Shown here: positions 48,076 through 58,285 of the stretch, piece after piece | Numbering within the stretch: position 1 is the first letter of the stretch | Layout of the letters: every line of letters starts with the position of its first letter | Origin: Zygaena filipendulae | Lineage: Eukaryota; Arthropoda; Insecta; Lepidoptera; Zygaenidae | Assembly: GCA_907165275.2 (NCBI GenBank) | Contig: OU015650.1 | Coordinates: 14,042,001 to 14,106,000 of the forward strand | Length of the DNA: 64,000 nucleotides | Direction: 5' to 3' | The notes under the pieces: model-generated | Database searches by the model: none | What the model saw: only the letters and a program-made list of their open reading frames with translations | Told to the model about the DNA's origin: nothing | Position numbers and translations under genes: made by a program

Positions 48076-48540
48076 TCTCAATTCTCTTCAATTCTTGTTG
48101 CTATTGGAAAAACAGAATCTAGGTAAGATCCCTTCTCAAAAGCTCAGCTAATTATAATTCCACACAAAAAAACACTCAGGTAAAGCGTTTTAGGGCGCAG
48201 GAGTAATTGCCCAGAGTACTAAAGTAATAAAGATTAGCAGGTAATTTTTGGCACAAAAAATTATTATTATTGTCCCGTCGGTGCTCTCATAAGTTCGATA
48301 GTTGCCTCAGTGGTAAATGGTAATACGTCCCATCGCGTCGTCAACGTTAAGGCTATGAGAGTGTATTGTGTATTAGATTTTTACCGTTTTATTTAAAAAA
48401 AAAGAAAACAAAATCTTTCCTCTTTATAATCATGAATTCTAAAATATATATACTTAATTATTTAAAACTTTACGAAAGTGTCGCCGCGCCCTATGAGCTG
48501 TTCTCACATGTAAGTAGTTAATTTGTTCAAATAAATAATA

Positions 48541-48865
48541 GGGATGTGGACTACTTTTGAAAATTAAAATTCTAATTAGTCCGTCAGTAAGAAAATAAAA
48601 AAACAATAGACACGTATTTTTTTGCTTTTTTAAATAAATTAAAATATACACAGATAAAGCGCATTAAAGTTTAGGGTGAGGGGGTCGTGACGTCACTAAC
48701 CGCTAAAACCGCCATAAAAACTGTCAGAATATTGACGTCACGCGTAATTTCAACTCAAAATATCGCCGTTATTTTTTGATTACGTAAAAAAAGAAAAAAT
48801 ACGTGTCCAATATTTTTTAATAATCTACAAGACGGACTAAAAAATGAAAATTAGTCAACATGCCC
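48541..48865. mobile_element. MITE-C copy, near full length
   Basis: Best MITE-C copy: left GGGATGTGGACTAC...TAGTCCGTCAG, right CAAGACGGACTAAAA...GTCAACATGCCC, which pair as imperfect inverted ends. Two perfect TGACGTCA palindromes at 48688-48695 and 48733-48740. Confidence 0.75.
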
Positions 48866-48921
48866 ATTGTGGTCAGAAGTACTTAGGCTATAGAACTTGT
48901 GACTAGTCAATATTACTGTTA

Positions 48922-49129
48922 TCCTACTAATCCTACTAATATTATCAATGTGAAAGTGTGGATGTTTGGATGTTTGTTAATCAATCACGCAAAAACGGCT
49001 GAACGGATTTGGATGAAATTTGACATGCACTTTGTCAGAGGTACAGAGAAGGACATAGGGTACTTTTTATCCTGGAATTCCCGCGGGAACTCCGAAATTA
49101 CCGCAGATGAAACCGCGGGGCACAGCTAG
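48922..49129 (+). mobile_element. Helitron-like copy
   Basis: TCCTACTAATCCTACTAAT at the 5' end and GATGAAACCGCGGGGCACAG then CTAG/T at the 3' end. Well preserved. Confidence 0.7.
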
Positions 49130-49197
49130 TCTATTATAACCGCAAAAGTTTGTATGAAATTATTATTATAACGCGTGTGAAATTATTGAATTAACTA

Positions 49198-49410
49198 TCC
49201 TACTAATATTATAAACGCGAAAGTTTGTAAGTATGTATGGATGGATGGATGGATGGATGTTTGTTACTCTTTCACGCAAAAACTACTGGATGGATTTAAA
49301 TGAAACTTTACAATAATATAGCTTATACATCAGATTGACACATAGGGTACTTTTATCCCGGAATTTCCGCGGGAACTCTGAAATTAACGCGGCGGGGCAC
49401 AACTATTTAA
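49198..49410 (+). mobile_element. Helitron-like copy with (ATGG)n
   Basis: TCCTACTAATATTATAAACG, then five ATGG units at about 49236-49258; the 3' end is eroded (GCGGCGGGGCACAACTA). Confidence 0.6.
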
Positions 49411-49765
49411 CTATATTGTATACAACACGTTGTCAGACGTACAGAAAAGGATATTTTATCCCGGAATTTCTGTGGGATCTCCGAAATGGTATTCCAATGA
49501 ATCTCCCTTAGTAGTCGGATATACCTACTCATTGTCAGTGGTCATTATTGTTTGGATAAACTTTGAATCTGTTTAATTTCAAAATGTGAATATTACCGGT
49601 GTTGTTTTATAAAAAGCTAGTCTACATGTTATTAGAATGTCTAGTCAAATGCCTAAATTACGAATTAAAAAAGTTTACTGGGTTATTAGGTAATTCTGTA
49701 CTTCTTATTTTATTTACCTCCTTTGATACCCGACATTTAAAGGACCTGCAATAGGCTTGTATCCG

Positions 49766-49883
49766 GGGTATGAAAATCAGAATTCTATTTAGTCCGTCTT
49801 GTAGATTTATAAAAAAATAAAATAGGACACGTATTTATTAATCTACAAGACGGACTAAAAGCTAAAATTTGGTTGACAAGTCC
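49766..49883. mobile_element. MITE-C, internally deleted
   Basis: About 118 bp keeping both ends (TTTAGTCCGTCTTGTAG; CTACAAGACGGACTAAAA, which are complementary) and missing the TGACGTCA core. Confidence 0.65.
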
Positions 49884-50232
49884 ATTGTACGAAAAAAAAA
49901 TCTCTTTAATTTTTTTTCAAACAAGGTTAGGCGCTGTGTTAAGGCATAGCCTAAGAGCTACAAAAACAACTAGTTTTAGTGAGAGAAATAATAATAATGA
50001 CAAACAGGTAGATTTTTGGAAGATATAACTGTTAGTAAGATCCTTTTCACTCTCAATACACTCATAAGTTATTTAAAATACGACCATGGATTCTAATTTG
50101 TCGAATTGTTTAAAACTTCACAAAAGGTTTATTAGGTGATTGTGGACGTCATTTTACCTACCGCAAACGCCCGACATTCAAAAAGAACGCAGTTGTAGAA
50201 AAAACTTCTCTTTTTTTTTCAAAAGACTGTTA

Positions 50233-50469
50233 TGGCCGCACTCAGAGTAGATTTTAATGATTACTTAGTTAAGTATAGATTTTTAAAACAAAACTGCCGC
50301 AATCAGAGACATTCAGTAAATTAATATTAGTTGGCATTTAATGAGATGTAACTTAATTAGTTAAATGCCAATTAACATTAATTTATTAAACTTGTCTGAT
50401 TGCGGCAGTTTTGTTTTAAAAATCTATACTTAACTAAGTAATCATTAAAGTCGACTCTGAGTGCGGTGG
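50233..50469. mobile_element. MITE-B copy 4 (237 bp)
   Basis: Same length and organisation as copy 1, flanked by TTA at 50230-50232 and 50470-50472. Arms are mismatched only at the extreme ends and at a few internal bases. Confidence 0.85.
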
Positions 50470-50479
50470 TTAGATGGTA

Positions 50480-51850
50480 AACCCTATTCAGGTGTGCAGA
50501 TTACTTTTTTAGGCGCAATAATACTATACCTAAGAGCTAAGACTAATTTTCTTAAGAAGAAAAATAATAATAAAGGTTAGTAGGTAAATTTTTTGGAGAT
50601 AAAATTCTTATTAAAACCCTCTACACTGTCTGTACTTAATTGTACTCTCATAAATTCGATGGTTGTCACAGTGATAATAGGTACGTCGCGTCGTCTATCT
50701 TTGCTCCTGTACGAGAGCGTGATAATTGTTAGTTTCCCGCAGGAAGTATTTTTTTTTTTTTAAAACTGTAGCCTAAGTAACATCAGCTATCTGCGAGTGA
50801 AACTCCTGTTAAAATCGGTCCAGCCATTTCAGAGATTAGCCGCAACAAACAGACAGACAGACAGACAGTCAGATAGATAGACAGACAGACATACAAAGAA
50901 AAATTTAAAAAATTTTGTTTTTTATGTAAGTACCCATTGATTTATGTAAGTACCGTATATACTTCCAATGACTTCCATATGCATTTAGTGAAAAGCTGTT
51001 AATTTGGAATTATAAACAGAAACATCAATTTTATTTACGTGTATAGATTATTACAATCGTGAATTCCAATTTGACTAATTACCTATTTAAAACTTCACAA
51101 AAGTGTCGCCGTACCTGACGAGCTGTTCTCGCATGTAAGTTATCTTGCAGTTTGAAATTCAATAATTGTGTTCACAAGGAGTAAGAAAATGGAACTTGGC
51201 TAGTTTATAGAAAATAAGGTATCTATCTAATTGATTTGTGAATCTATCGTAGTCGGTTATACTCTTTGTCAAAGTGGTTATTATTGTCCAGAGTCTATAT
51301 TTCGTAACTGGTTCTCTCTTTCAGCATAAATCTCTTTTCAAAAACTAATTCCTTTGAAATGCATCTCTGTTTCTGGCGGTATATAAGTGTGATTACAAGT
51401 CATTAAAATAAATTGTTTATTGAATTATTTTCTTTTTGTTACATATTCTATTTATAATATTATTATACATATTACATTCTTTATATACTTAGCGATCATT
51501 AATTAAGAAAATAATGATGAAAATTTATCAAGTGAACATAATATAGTAGAATGTAATTAATAATTTTATATTATACCTAGATAATCATATAATGTACATA
51601 CGAATAACTGTTGGGCTCACTATTTTGTTCTCACCTGTATAATTCTTGTTTAGGTACCCACTCGAGAACTTTGGCGGACGTCTGCTACTCAATTACGATG
51701 GCTCTGAGGATAACCTGTTACCCTTCTGGATGTTACTCAAACCCTCGCCTAAGCACAGTTGAGGTAACATTGGTCAACAATAACTTTGACTTTTGTGTAT
51801 TCAAGTATATAGTATTATAAATGCATTCACAGAATTAAGTACTTCTTCCC
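50480..51850. other. No gene; short repeats
   Basis: AT-rich. An (ACAG)n run lies near 50850-50890 within a decayed Helitron-like trace. Nothing else could be supported. Confidence 0.5.
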
Positions 51851-51853
51851 CAG

Positions 51854-52340
51854 GCCTATTCATATCAATACAAATATCCGGGAAAAGCTGAAAAATTCTC
51901 CTCCAAGATTGACCTGGGTGCACAAAACAGACGATGCAGAGAGGAATCTGATAAGAAACCAACACCGTTCGATTTATTTCAAGTAAGTATCATTTACAAC
52001 CATTCTTTGCTTTTCAAGTACAAGAATTGTCATTAAATGGGTCGGTGAATTTTTTCTTGATGTTTTTTTGTGTGAAATTTATTTTTGATAATGGATTTAT
52101 ACAGAGAGAAACAGTTTTAAAACTGCGGTTGAATAAATCGCAATTTTTATTTAATTATTCTCTAACATGTTTTTTTGTTAACAGTCTAACCTGAAGACCC
52201 GACGAAGCACAATTTCAAAGTCGGAATCAAATTGGAAGCTTTAGATCCGCGGGATAGGAAGGCAATCCGTCCAGCTACAGTCCTGAGGGTGATCGACTGT
52301 TTCCACTTCTTAGTGGTCATCGATGGTCATTTCAAAGACT
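51854..52340 (+). pseudogene. MBT-domain gene fragment (Scm/Sfmbt-like)
   Basis: A 129-bp exon-like block (51854-51982) sits between a CCCCAG acceptor and a GTAAGT donor and reads AYSYQYKYPGKAEKFSSK...KPTPFDLFQ. After 202 bp and an ACAG, 52190-52340 reads PEDPTKHNFKVGIKLEALD, then AIRPATVLRVIDC, the start of a malignant-brain-tumour (MBT) repeat, which binds methyl-lysine in Polycomb-group proteins. The two blocks are not in phase and the second ends in a stop after HFKD. The retained intron borders suggest a copy made at DNA level. Confidence 0.6.
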
Positions 52341-52437
52341 AAGAGGAGAGTAAAATGTTGGAAGCCACCAATGCTCTTAACGAATGATGCGATAAAATTT
52401 CCTTCAACCACAAATGGCACGGCATGGCACTTTTCTA

Positions 52438-52590
52438 AGTAGAATCAAACTGTCACAACTGCCAAAACACATAGGCCCCGGCTCGTTGACGGTCCTTAGA
52501 AAAGTTTTAAATAAAATCGTATGGGCGTCGTACAGGCCAGCCAAGACTCTCAAGAACTGGGAAATAAAAGGCAACATAAATCCCGATATC
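52438..52590 (+). pseudogene. SLED-domain fragment (Scm/Sfmbt-like)
   Basis: The frame reads SRIKLSQLPKHIGPGSLTV, LRKVLNKIVWASYRPAKTL and KNWEIKGN, resembling the SLED domain of Scm/SFMBT Polycomb proteins. It lies 100 bp after the MBT fragment, far closer than in an intact gene, so intervening coding sequence has been lost. Assignment is by pattern recall. Confidence 0.5.
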
Positions 52591-52715
52591 GCTTCATATT
52601 TACTAATTCTTCTCACTGTTTTATATTTTTACAATTTAGAAGTAGGACAGAACTACGTGTGAACTTTGTTTCTCGTGAAAACTTTTTCAAATGCTGGCAG
52701 AAATTTTATTGACCG

Positions 52716-53515
52716 ATGTCTGTCGCGGCTCCCACTATCCCCGGGGCTGACCCAGCAAAAGACATTCAAAAACGCCGGGCAGGCAATGTTGGATCCGATG
52801 AAGAGGACGGAAGTGGCAGAAAATATACAAGGATGGAGGAGGATAGTATTCAAGAAAAGGAAAGATTTGCGAGCCGAGAGAATCACTGCGAAATCAAGCG
52901 TCGCCGAAGGAACAAAATGACGGCGTACATCGCGAAACTATTCGATATGGTTCCGACATGCTCAGCTTTGGCGCGGAAACCCGACATACTGACATACTAC
53001 GGATGGCAGTTGCACACATGAAAGCATTGAGAGGCACAGACAACACATCTACAGATGGTACCTATAAGCCATCTTTTCTAACTGATCAGGAATTGAAACA
53101 TTTGACTCTTGAAGCGGCAGATGGATTTTTATTTGTAGTGAATTGTGACACTGATCGTATTATTTACCTCAGTGACAGTATAGCGCCCGTGCTCAATTTA
53201 TTCACATGGTGAATGGTACTCGTCGTGTCCATATGATCAATTGCATCCTGATAATGTTGGAAAAGTTCGAGAGCAATTAAGCACTCAAGAACCACAAAAC
53301 ACTGATCGTATATTGGATCTGAAGACTGGCACAGTTAAGAAAGAGGGACAAACATCATTGCGGCAAGTGATGGAGTCGCGGCGCGGGTTCATTTGCCGGA
53401 TGCGCGTGGGCGGATCGACGGAGGGCGCACACCTAGGCCGCCTGCGCGCGCGCAACTCGCTGGGGTACTCGCCCAACGGACACAACTACGCCGTAGTGTA
53501 TTGCACCGGATAGGT
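52716..53515 (+). pseudogene. tango/ARNT retrocopy 1
   Basis: A near-complete N-terminal half of the bHLH-PAS protein tango (ARNT), the dimer partner of Single-minded, Trachealess and AhR-type factors. It starts with ATGTCTG, reads the basic region [18 protein letters not shown] and helix 2 ([13 protein letters not shown]), shifts frame near 52985 to [26 protein letters not shown] and [10 protein letters not shown] of PAS-A, then shifts again near 53210 to [23 protein letters not shown] and NYAVVYCTG, where a TAG ends it. It is continuous where a normal gene would have introns, so it looks processed. The basic region has K where E is expected (HCEIK), so DNA binding would be impaired even without the frameshifts. 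Confidence 0.85.
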
Positions 53516-53690
53516 ACGTAATACAATTGATACAGATATATTTGCTACTGATGACTTAGTAAAATTAGAAGGTAAATCTCCCAATGTATATAAGGCGTCT
53601 CAATCACAGGACGAGCTTCAAAAACATGTAGAAACAATGCAAAGTTTTCACACTGAAAAAGAAATCACATTTATTGCCATTTAAATTTTT
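53516..53690 (+). other. Unassigned coding-like tail after retrocopy 1
   Basis: After the TAG an open frame continues (TDIFATDDLVKLEGKSPN, then DELQKHVETMQSF) and stops at TTTATTGCCATTTAA. It does not look like the next part of tango, and I do not recognise it. Confidence 0.3.
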
Positions 53691-53765
53691 TGTAAATTCG
53701 TATATTAAGTAAAATATTACATGTTTAGTTAATGATACTAACAAGGACTGATGAATTTACTGTCC

Positions 53766-54471
53766 GATGTCTGCCGTGGCTCCCTCTATCCCGGGGCTGA
53801 CCCAGCTAAAGACATTCAAAAGTTGGGTCCGATGAAAACGACGGAAGAGGCGGAAAATATACAAGGATGGAGGAGAATAATATTCAAGACAGGAAAAGAT
53901 TTGCGAGCCGAGAGAATCACTGCGAAATCGAGCGTCGCCGAAGGAACAAGATGACGGTGTACATCACGAAACTATCCTATATGGTTCCGACATGTTCAGC
54001 TTTGGCGCGGAAACCCGACAAACTGACATACTACGGATGGCAGTTGCACACACGAAAGCATTGAGACGCACAGACAACACATCTACAGATGGTACCTATA
54101 AGTCATCTTTTCTAACTGATCAGGAATTGAAACATTTGATTCTTGAAGCGGCAGATGGATTTTTATTTGTAGTGAGTGGTGACACGGTCGTATTATTTAC
54201 CTCAGTGACAGTGATAGTATAGCGCCCGTGCTCTATTCACAGGGTGAATGGTACTTGTCGTGTTTATATGATCAATTGCATCCTGATGATGTTGAAAAAG
54301 TTCGAGAGCAATTAAGCACTCAAGAATCGCAAAACTCTAGTCGTATATAAGATCTGAAGACTGGCACAGTTAAGAAAGAAAGACACCAATCATAAATGCG
54401 GCGAGTGATGGGGTCGCGGTGCAGGTTCATTTGCTAGAATGTACGTGGGCGGGTCGGCGAAAGGCGCAAAC
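53766..54471 (+). pseudogene. tango/ARNT retrocopy 2
   Basis: A second, direct-oriented copy of the same cDNA segment. It has lost about 20 bp in the N-terminal part and carries several frameshifts and stops (for example TAA after SSRI near 54349). It keeps [18 protein letters not shown], so the basic region is closer to consensus than in copy 1. Both copies share upstream sequence (CCGATGTCTG) and start point, which suggests tandem duplication of one retrocopy followed by independent decay. Its 3' end is cut by a MITE-C at 54472. Confidence 0.85.
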
Positions 54472-54701
54472 TAAAAATATACAGAAATAAAGCGCATTAA
54501 AGTTGTAGGGTGGGGGCTCGTGACGTCACTAACCGCTAAAACCGCCATACAAACTGTACAAACTTTTAGTGATGTCACGCAAAATTTCAACTCAGTGTAT
54601 CGCCGTTATTTTTTGATTACGTAAAAAAATAAAAAAATACGTGTCCTAATATTTTTTTATTAATCTATAAGACGGACTAAAAAAAATTAGTCAACATGCC
54701 C
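54472..54701. mobile_element. MITE-C copy, left end missing
   Basis: Runs from the GCGCATTAAAG segment to GTCAACATGCCC with a perfect TGACGTCA at 54521-54528. It truncates tango retrocopy 2. Confidence 0.65.
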
Positions 54702-55418
54702 ATTTATGAGGAAAAGCGTAATCGTTTTCTGTCATCAAATGTTGAAAATATTTTTCTTCATCATAACTTACCACTACCTAGAAGATTTTAAGTATCAGAT
54801 AATATGTATAACAGATAATATCAGATAATAAGTATCTAAATCTATGCTAAGTTATTAGTAAAATAAAAATCTTTGTCAGTACTATTATGCATTTTTTTCT
54901 GTCGTTACGTAAGTATATTCATTATCAAACAAAATGCATGTTAAAGAAGGCAACCAATGATATTTAAGTATTAATAGGAGGTCGTTTAGTTGAGTATGTA
55001 CCTATATTGGGCCTTTCTGTTACCTTTAAATTAATTATCAAAAATGTCATGATCATATTAGCCAATTCAATGTTTCAAACGTTGTAAATTGTTAAGTATT
55101 GATTATACTATGCTAGTATAAGTATAGTATGACAAAAAAGTGACTTGTAAATTTATTCAAATTTATTAATAAATGATTGATTGATTGAATGTGGATAATA
55201 TGTTACACTATATTATGTAAAATGCTCAAAACGCGAAAATCTAAAAACTTTAATATGTTACACTTGCTTTATCTACAAGCAGACTTAACCGCCCTCAATC
55301 TTTTTGTCAAACTGCCAACAAATAAAACGCAAGAAGGCGAACAAAACGACTGCAGACACGCTACGTCTTTACTTGCACGCACGATACTTTTTTCTATCTA
55401 TCTTATGGTCACGCGATA
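54702..55418. other. No recognisable feature
   Basis: AT-rich sequence. A short plus-strand ORF at 55189-55428 lacks any recognisable motif. Confidence 0.5.
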
Positions 55419-55612
55419 TCTATACTAATATTATAAAGAAGAAAGATTTGATTTTTTGTTTGTTTGTTAAGATTTAACTCTTAAACTACTGAACCGATTT
55501 CAAAAAATTCTTCCACCATTAGAATGCTATATTATTCCTGAGTAAAATAGGCTATAACCTCGCCGCTAGGTTATATCCGCGGGAACTCCAAAATCTCCGT
55601 GACTGAAACTGT
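55419..55612 (+). mobile_element. Helitron-like copy
   Basis: TCTATACTAATATTATAAAG at the 5' end after A; the 3' end is eroded (TCCGTGACTGAAACTGTG). Confidence 0.6.
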
Positions 55613-55669
55613 GTAAAAGAAATCGTCCTTAAAGTTTTGGGACGAAGCTCATATATTACGGCCCAATCT

Positions 55670-55778
55670 CCTTTTGCATACTACGCGTTGTCAGGGGTGC
55701 AGAGAAGGACATAGAGTACTTTTTGTTGCAAAATTTCCGCAGGAACTCCGAAATTAACATGAGTAAAACCGTGTCAGG
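55670..55778 (+). mobile_element. Helitron-like fragment
   Basis: GTTGTCAGGGGTGCAGAGAA...TCCGAAATTAACATGAG, internal and 3' part only. Confidence 0.5.
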
Positions 55779-55799
55779 AGAGTATTCAATGTTAGGAAT

Positions 55800-55960
55800 A
55801 AAGTCATTACGATGAGCGTCGCGGGTTCGATTCCCCGTCAGGGTTATGATTAACATTTTTGTGTACCTACAGTTGTAACGAGCCGGCCGTACGCCACTCG
55901 TCATGATATCCTGCCTCAATTCTTTACCTACTTTTTATTTTGAAATACCTGTTGTATTTT
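55800..55960. repeat. Possible SINE fragment with B box
   Basis: GCGGGTTCGATTCCCCG at 55819-55835 resembles a Pol III B box or T-loop. No complete tRNA can be folded around it, so it is more likely a SINE piece. Confidence 0.35.
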
Positions 55961-56469
55961 GTATTCTAGTTTATCATTTTTTACTAAAAATTATTGTATT
56001 AACTATTTTTATTTTGTTTTATCATTCACTCCTCGACTAGATTTCTAAGCTAACACATCTAAATTAATATTATTCTATTACAGTCAATAAATTATTTCAC
56101 TCCTATATTTTCTTTATTTAATATTGAAGCACGCCGGAGGTCTATCAGCCCTTCGCAACGTACGAACCTAACACAGTTTATATGTATACCTACATCTTGT
56201 TTATACAATACTGACATGATAAAATTATTATTTGCAATAGAAAGAAATATAACTGACCATTTTGCTCAAATCGCTCCAAATGTTTTGAAGGTTTTAATTA
56301 CCTTTTTTTGTTAAATTTAGAAAAAGTTACAGTATCAGTAAGTGAATTGTTTTTTTTTATTATTAGATATTATTATTGTAAATTTAATTTTTCTAAAAAT
56401 TACTGTGTCTAAAAATTATTATTACCAATATTATACAAAGAAACCTAAACACATGTTTTATATTATATA

Positions 56470-56620
56470 TTATTATATATTTATATTATTTATTTATTTA
56501 ATCCTATATTGCACATAAAATAACAATGTTACAGTACCTAAAGAAAAGGAGAAAGTAAATGGTGGTCTTATCGCATAGTTGCGATCTCTTCCAGACAACC
56601 AATTATGCGAAAGGACATAC
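56470..56620 (-). repeat. Probable LINE 3' end
   Basis: TTTATTTATTTAATCC...GATCTCTTCCAGACAACC recurs in lepidopteran genomes as a LINE or SINE tail, as I recall. Approximate borders. Confidence 0.35.
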
Positions 56621-56735
56621 AAAAATACATAGACACGGGTGGGTGGTTGGGCAAAGCATTCCAAATATTATACTATATAAATACATAAACTACACAATAC
56701 TTAAACATATAAAATCACATGTTTTATATTATATA

Positions 56736-57125
56736 TGTAAAGAAAACCACGCACATACAAGCGGTTTCTTTAATAGGTCTTTGTCGTGTGATTGCCAAAG
56801 CCTAAGTACTTACTTTTGTTTTTTTTTATTTCGTTTTCTAAACGTCACACGTCATTCATGACGGGACATTAATTTTAATTTGGCTGTCTAATAAATTACA
56901 TAACCTTACGTTATCAAAGATATTTAAAGTTATAGATAGATAAGACCTGGAAATAAGGGCATTGAATGTTGTTTCTCTATATTCACAGGTAAGTAGTTTG
57001 TTAACAGATTCTTATTTCGTCAAATGTAAATTGGTAAAATAAAATATAATTCTCTATATTCACAGAGAAACGCAATCACGTCTTGTTTCCTTACCCCTCC
57101 AAAACGAGTGTGAAATATCATTATA
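56736..57125 (+). repeat. 5' LTR
   Basis: About 390 bp beginning TGTAAAG. No difference from the right LTR was found on reading through. The 3' border is uncertain by a few bases because element and flank both read ATTATA. Contains a 16-nt repeat flanking an intron-like segment at 56989-57065. Confidence 0.9.
56989..57065 (+). other. Intron-like segment in LTR
   Basis: TTCACAG/GTAAGTAG at the left and TATTCACAG/AGAAAC at the right give a consensus donor and a pyrimidine-poor acceptor 77 nt apart. The 16-mer TTCTCTATATTCACAG precedes both borders (56973-56988 and 57050-57065). Splicing is an inference. Confidence 0.35.
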
Positions 57126-57157
57126 AAACAACATTCGTTGCAAATATTTCACAAAAC

Positions 57158-58285
57158 ATGGAAAGGTTGAGGTTTAATTTTGTTGTAAAACCAGCAGCAG
57201 ACGGAAAATCCAATGTCATATGCATAAGCTCAATAGGTACACCAGAAGGGCAGACATTCGAAATTCCAGACGAGTTCCAACCTGCAAATCTACATCAGGT
57301 GATTACAAATACTCCAAACTATGCAAAGGTAAGAAAATCACTAAATAAAAGATATCAAACAAGGAAAATATGGATAAACGTGACAAATGATATATCAAAA
57401 ATATATTTAGATGAAGAACAAAACTTACAATTTAATGATTTTTATTTGGAAGAAATTTTGGAAAAAACAAATACTACAGAATCTATACCTAGCGGCTCTA
57501 ATGAAATGTTAGAAAAAATGTTAGAGAAATTGCTTGAAAATAAACAAACAAAATCTGAAATTCAAAATTTAGGGAAAATTGCAAAGGATTTTATGATAGA
57601 GAAATTCACTGGTAAGAATTCAAATGCTTGCCAGTGGATTAAGAATTTCAATAAAGAATGTGAACGTTTCCAAATTAACGAAGACAAAAAGAAAATTGAA
57701 ATTTTAAAAAATTTTTTAGAACACTCTAGTGTAGATTGGTACAGCTGCATGCTAATAAAATTTACAGTGGAATCAGAATGGAATAAATGGGAGAAAAATT
57801 TTTGTGAGACGTTCGCAAACAAAGGTTGGTCACCGATTAGATATGCTCTAGCTTATAAGTATCAAAGGGGTTCATTGCTTGAGTACGCTTTAAAAAAAGA
57901 AAAATTGTTACTGGAAGTAAGAAAATCAATCGATACTGGCACACTCATAGACCTTATAGCATTTGGTTTACCAAATCATGTAGCTGATAAAATTGACAGA
58001 GAAATCCTACAAGGAACAGAAGAACTCTATAATGAAATAGGAAAATTCGAACATCTTGTTTTGAAAAATAAATATGAAAAAAAAAGTATAATATATTCGG
58101 ACACTAAATCAAAAAAACTTGAGGAAAAGAAACCATGCCAAATCTGTGTCGGCGAGAAAAGAGGGACACGTTACCATCCCGAAGACAATTGCTGGTTTAA
58201 AGGGAAAAATCAAAAAGCTGTCGTAAAAACCGTAAATAACTCCGAATTAGAAATTGAATTAAATGATGAGAATCCAAAAAACTAG
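57158..58285 (+). CDS. gag: Gag polyprotein of LTR element
   Basis: 375 residues from the ATG at 57158. An upstream in-frame ATG at 57083 lies inside the LTR and is less likely. It is a lysine- and glutamate-rich capsid-type protein with a capsid-like central region (KFTGKNSNACQWIKNF, EILKNFLEHSSVDWY, WEKNFCETFANKGW) and one C-terminal zinc-knuckle-like motif, CQIC-X9-H-X4-C (CX2CX9HX4C, longer than the retroviral CX2CX4HX4C). Gag forms the particle that packages element RNA. It ends at a TAG directly preceded by a slippery heptamer. The frame is intact. Confidence 0.85.
   Translation: MERLRFNFVVKPAADGKSNVICISSIGTPEGQTFEIPDEFQPANLHQVITNTPNYAKVRKSLNKRYQTRKIWINVTNDISKIYLDEEQNLQFNDFYLEEILEKTNTTESIPSGSNEMLEKMLEKLLENKQTKSEIQNLGKIAKDFMIEKFTGKNSNACQWIKNFNKECERFQINEDKKKIEILKNFLEHSSVDWYSCMLIKFTVESEWNKWEKNFCETFANKGWSPIRYALAYKYQRGSLLEYALKKEKLLLEVRKSIDTGTLIDLIAFGLPNHVADKIDREILQGTEELYNEIGKFEHLVLKNKYEKKSIIYSDTKSKKLEEKKPCQICVGEKRGTRYHPEDNCWFKGKNQKAVVKTVNNSELEIELNDENPKN
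58276..58282 (+). promoter_or_regulatory. -1 ribosomal frameshift site (AAAAAAC)
   Basis: Heptamer A AAA AAC in the correct zero-frame register immediately before the gag TAG (58283-58285). A -1 slip enters exactly the frame of the protease ORF. This is the classic signal used by retroelements to make Gag-Pol. A downstream stimulatory structure was not assessed. Confidence 0.7.

Noticed and set aside
48899..49129. 76-residue plus-strand ORF
   Set aside because: Lies within a Helitron-like copy, and related ORFs appear wherever that repeat occurs (for example 18679-18891, 36800-37189).
55819..55835. tRNA gene suggested by GGTTCGATTCC
   Set aside because: No matching acceptor stem, D-arm or anticodon arm could be placed around it; more likely a SINE remnant.
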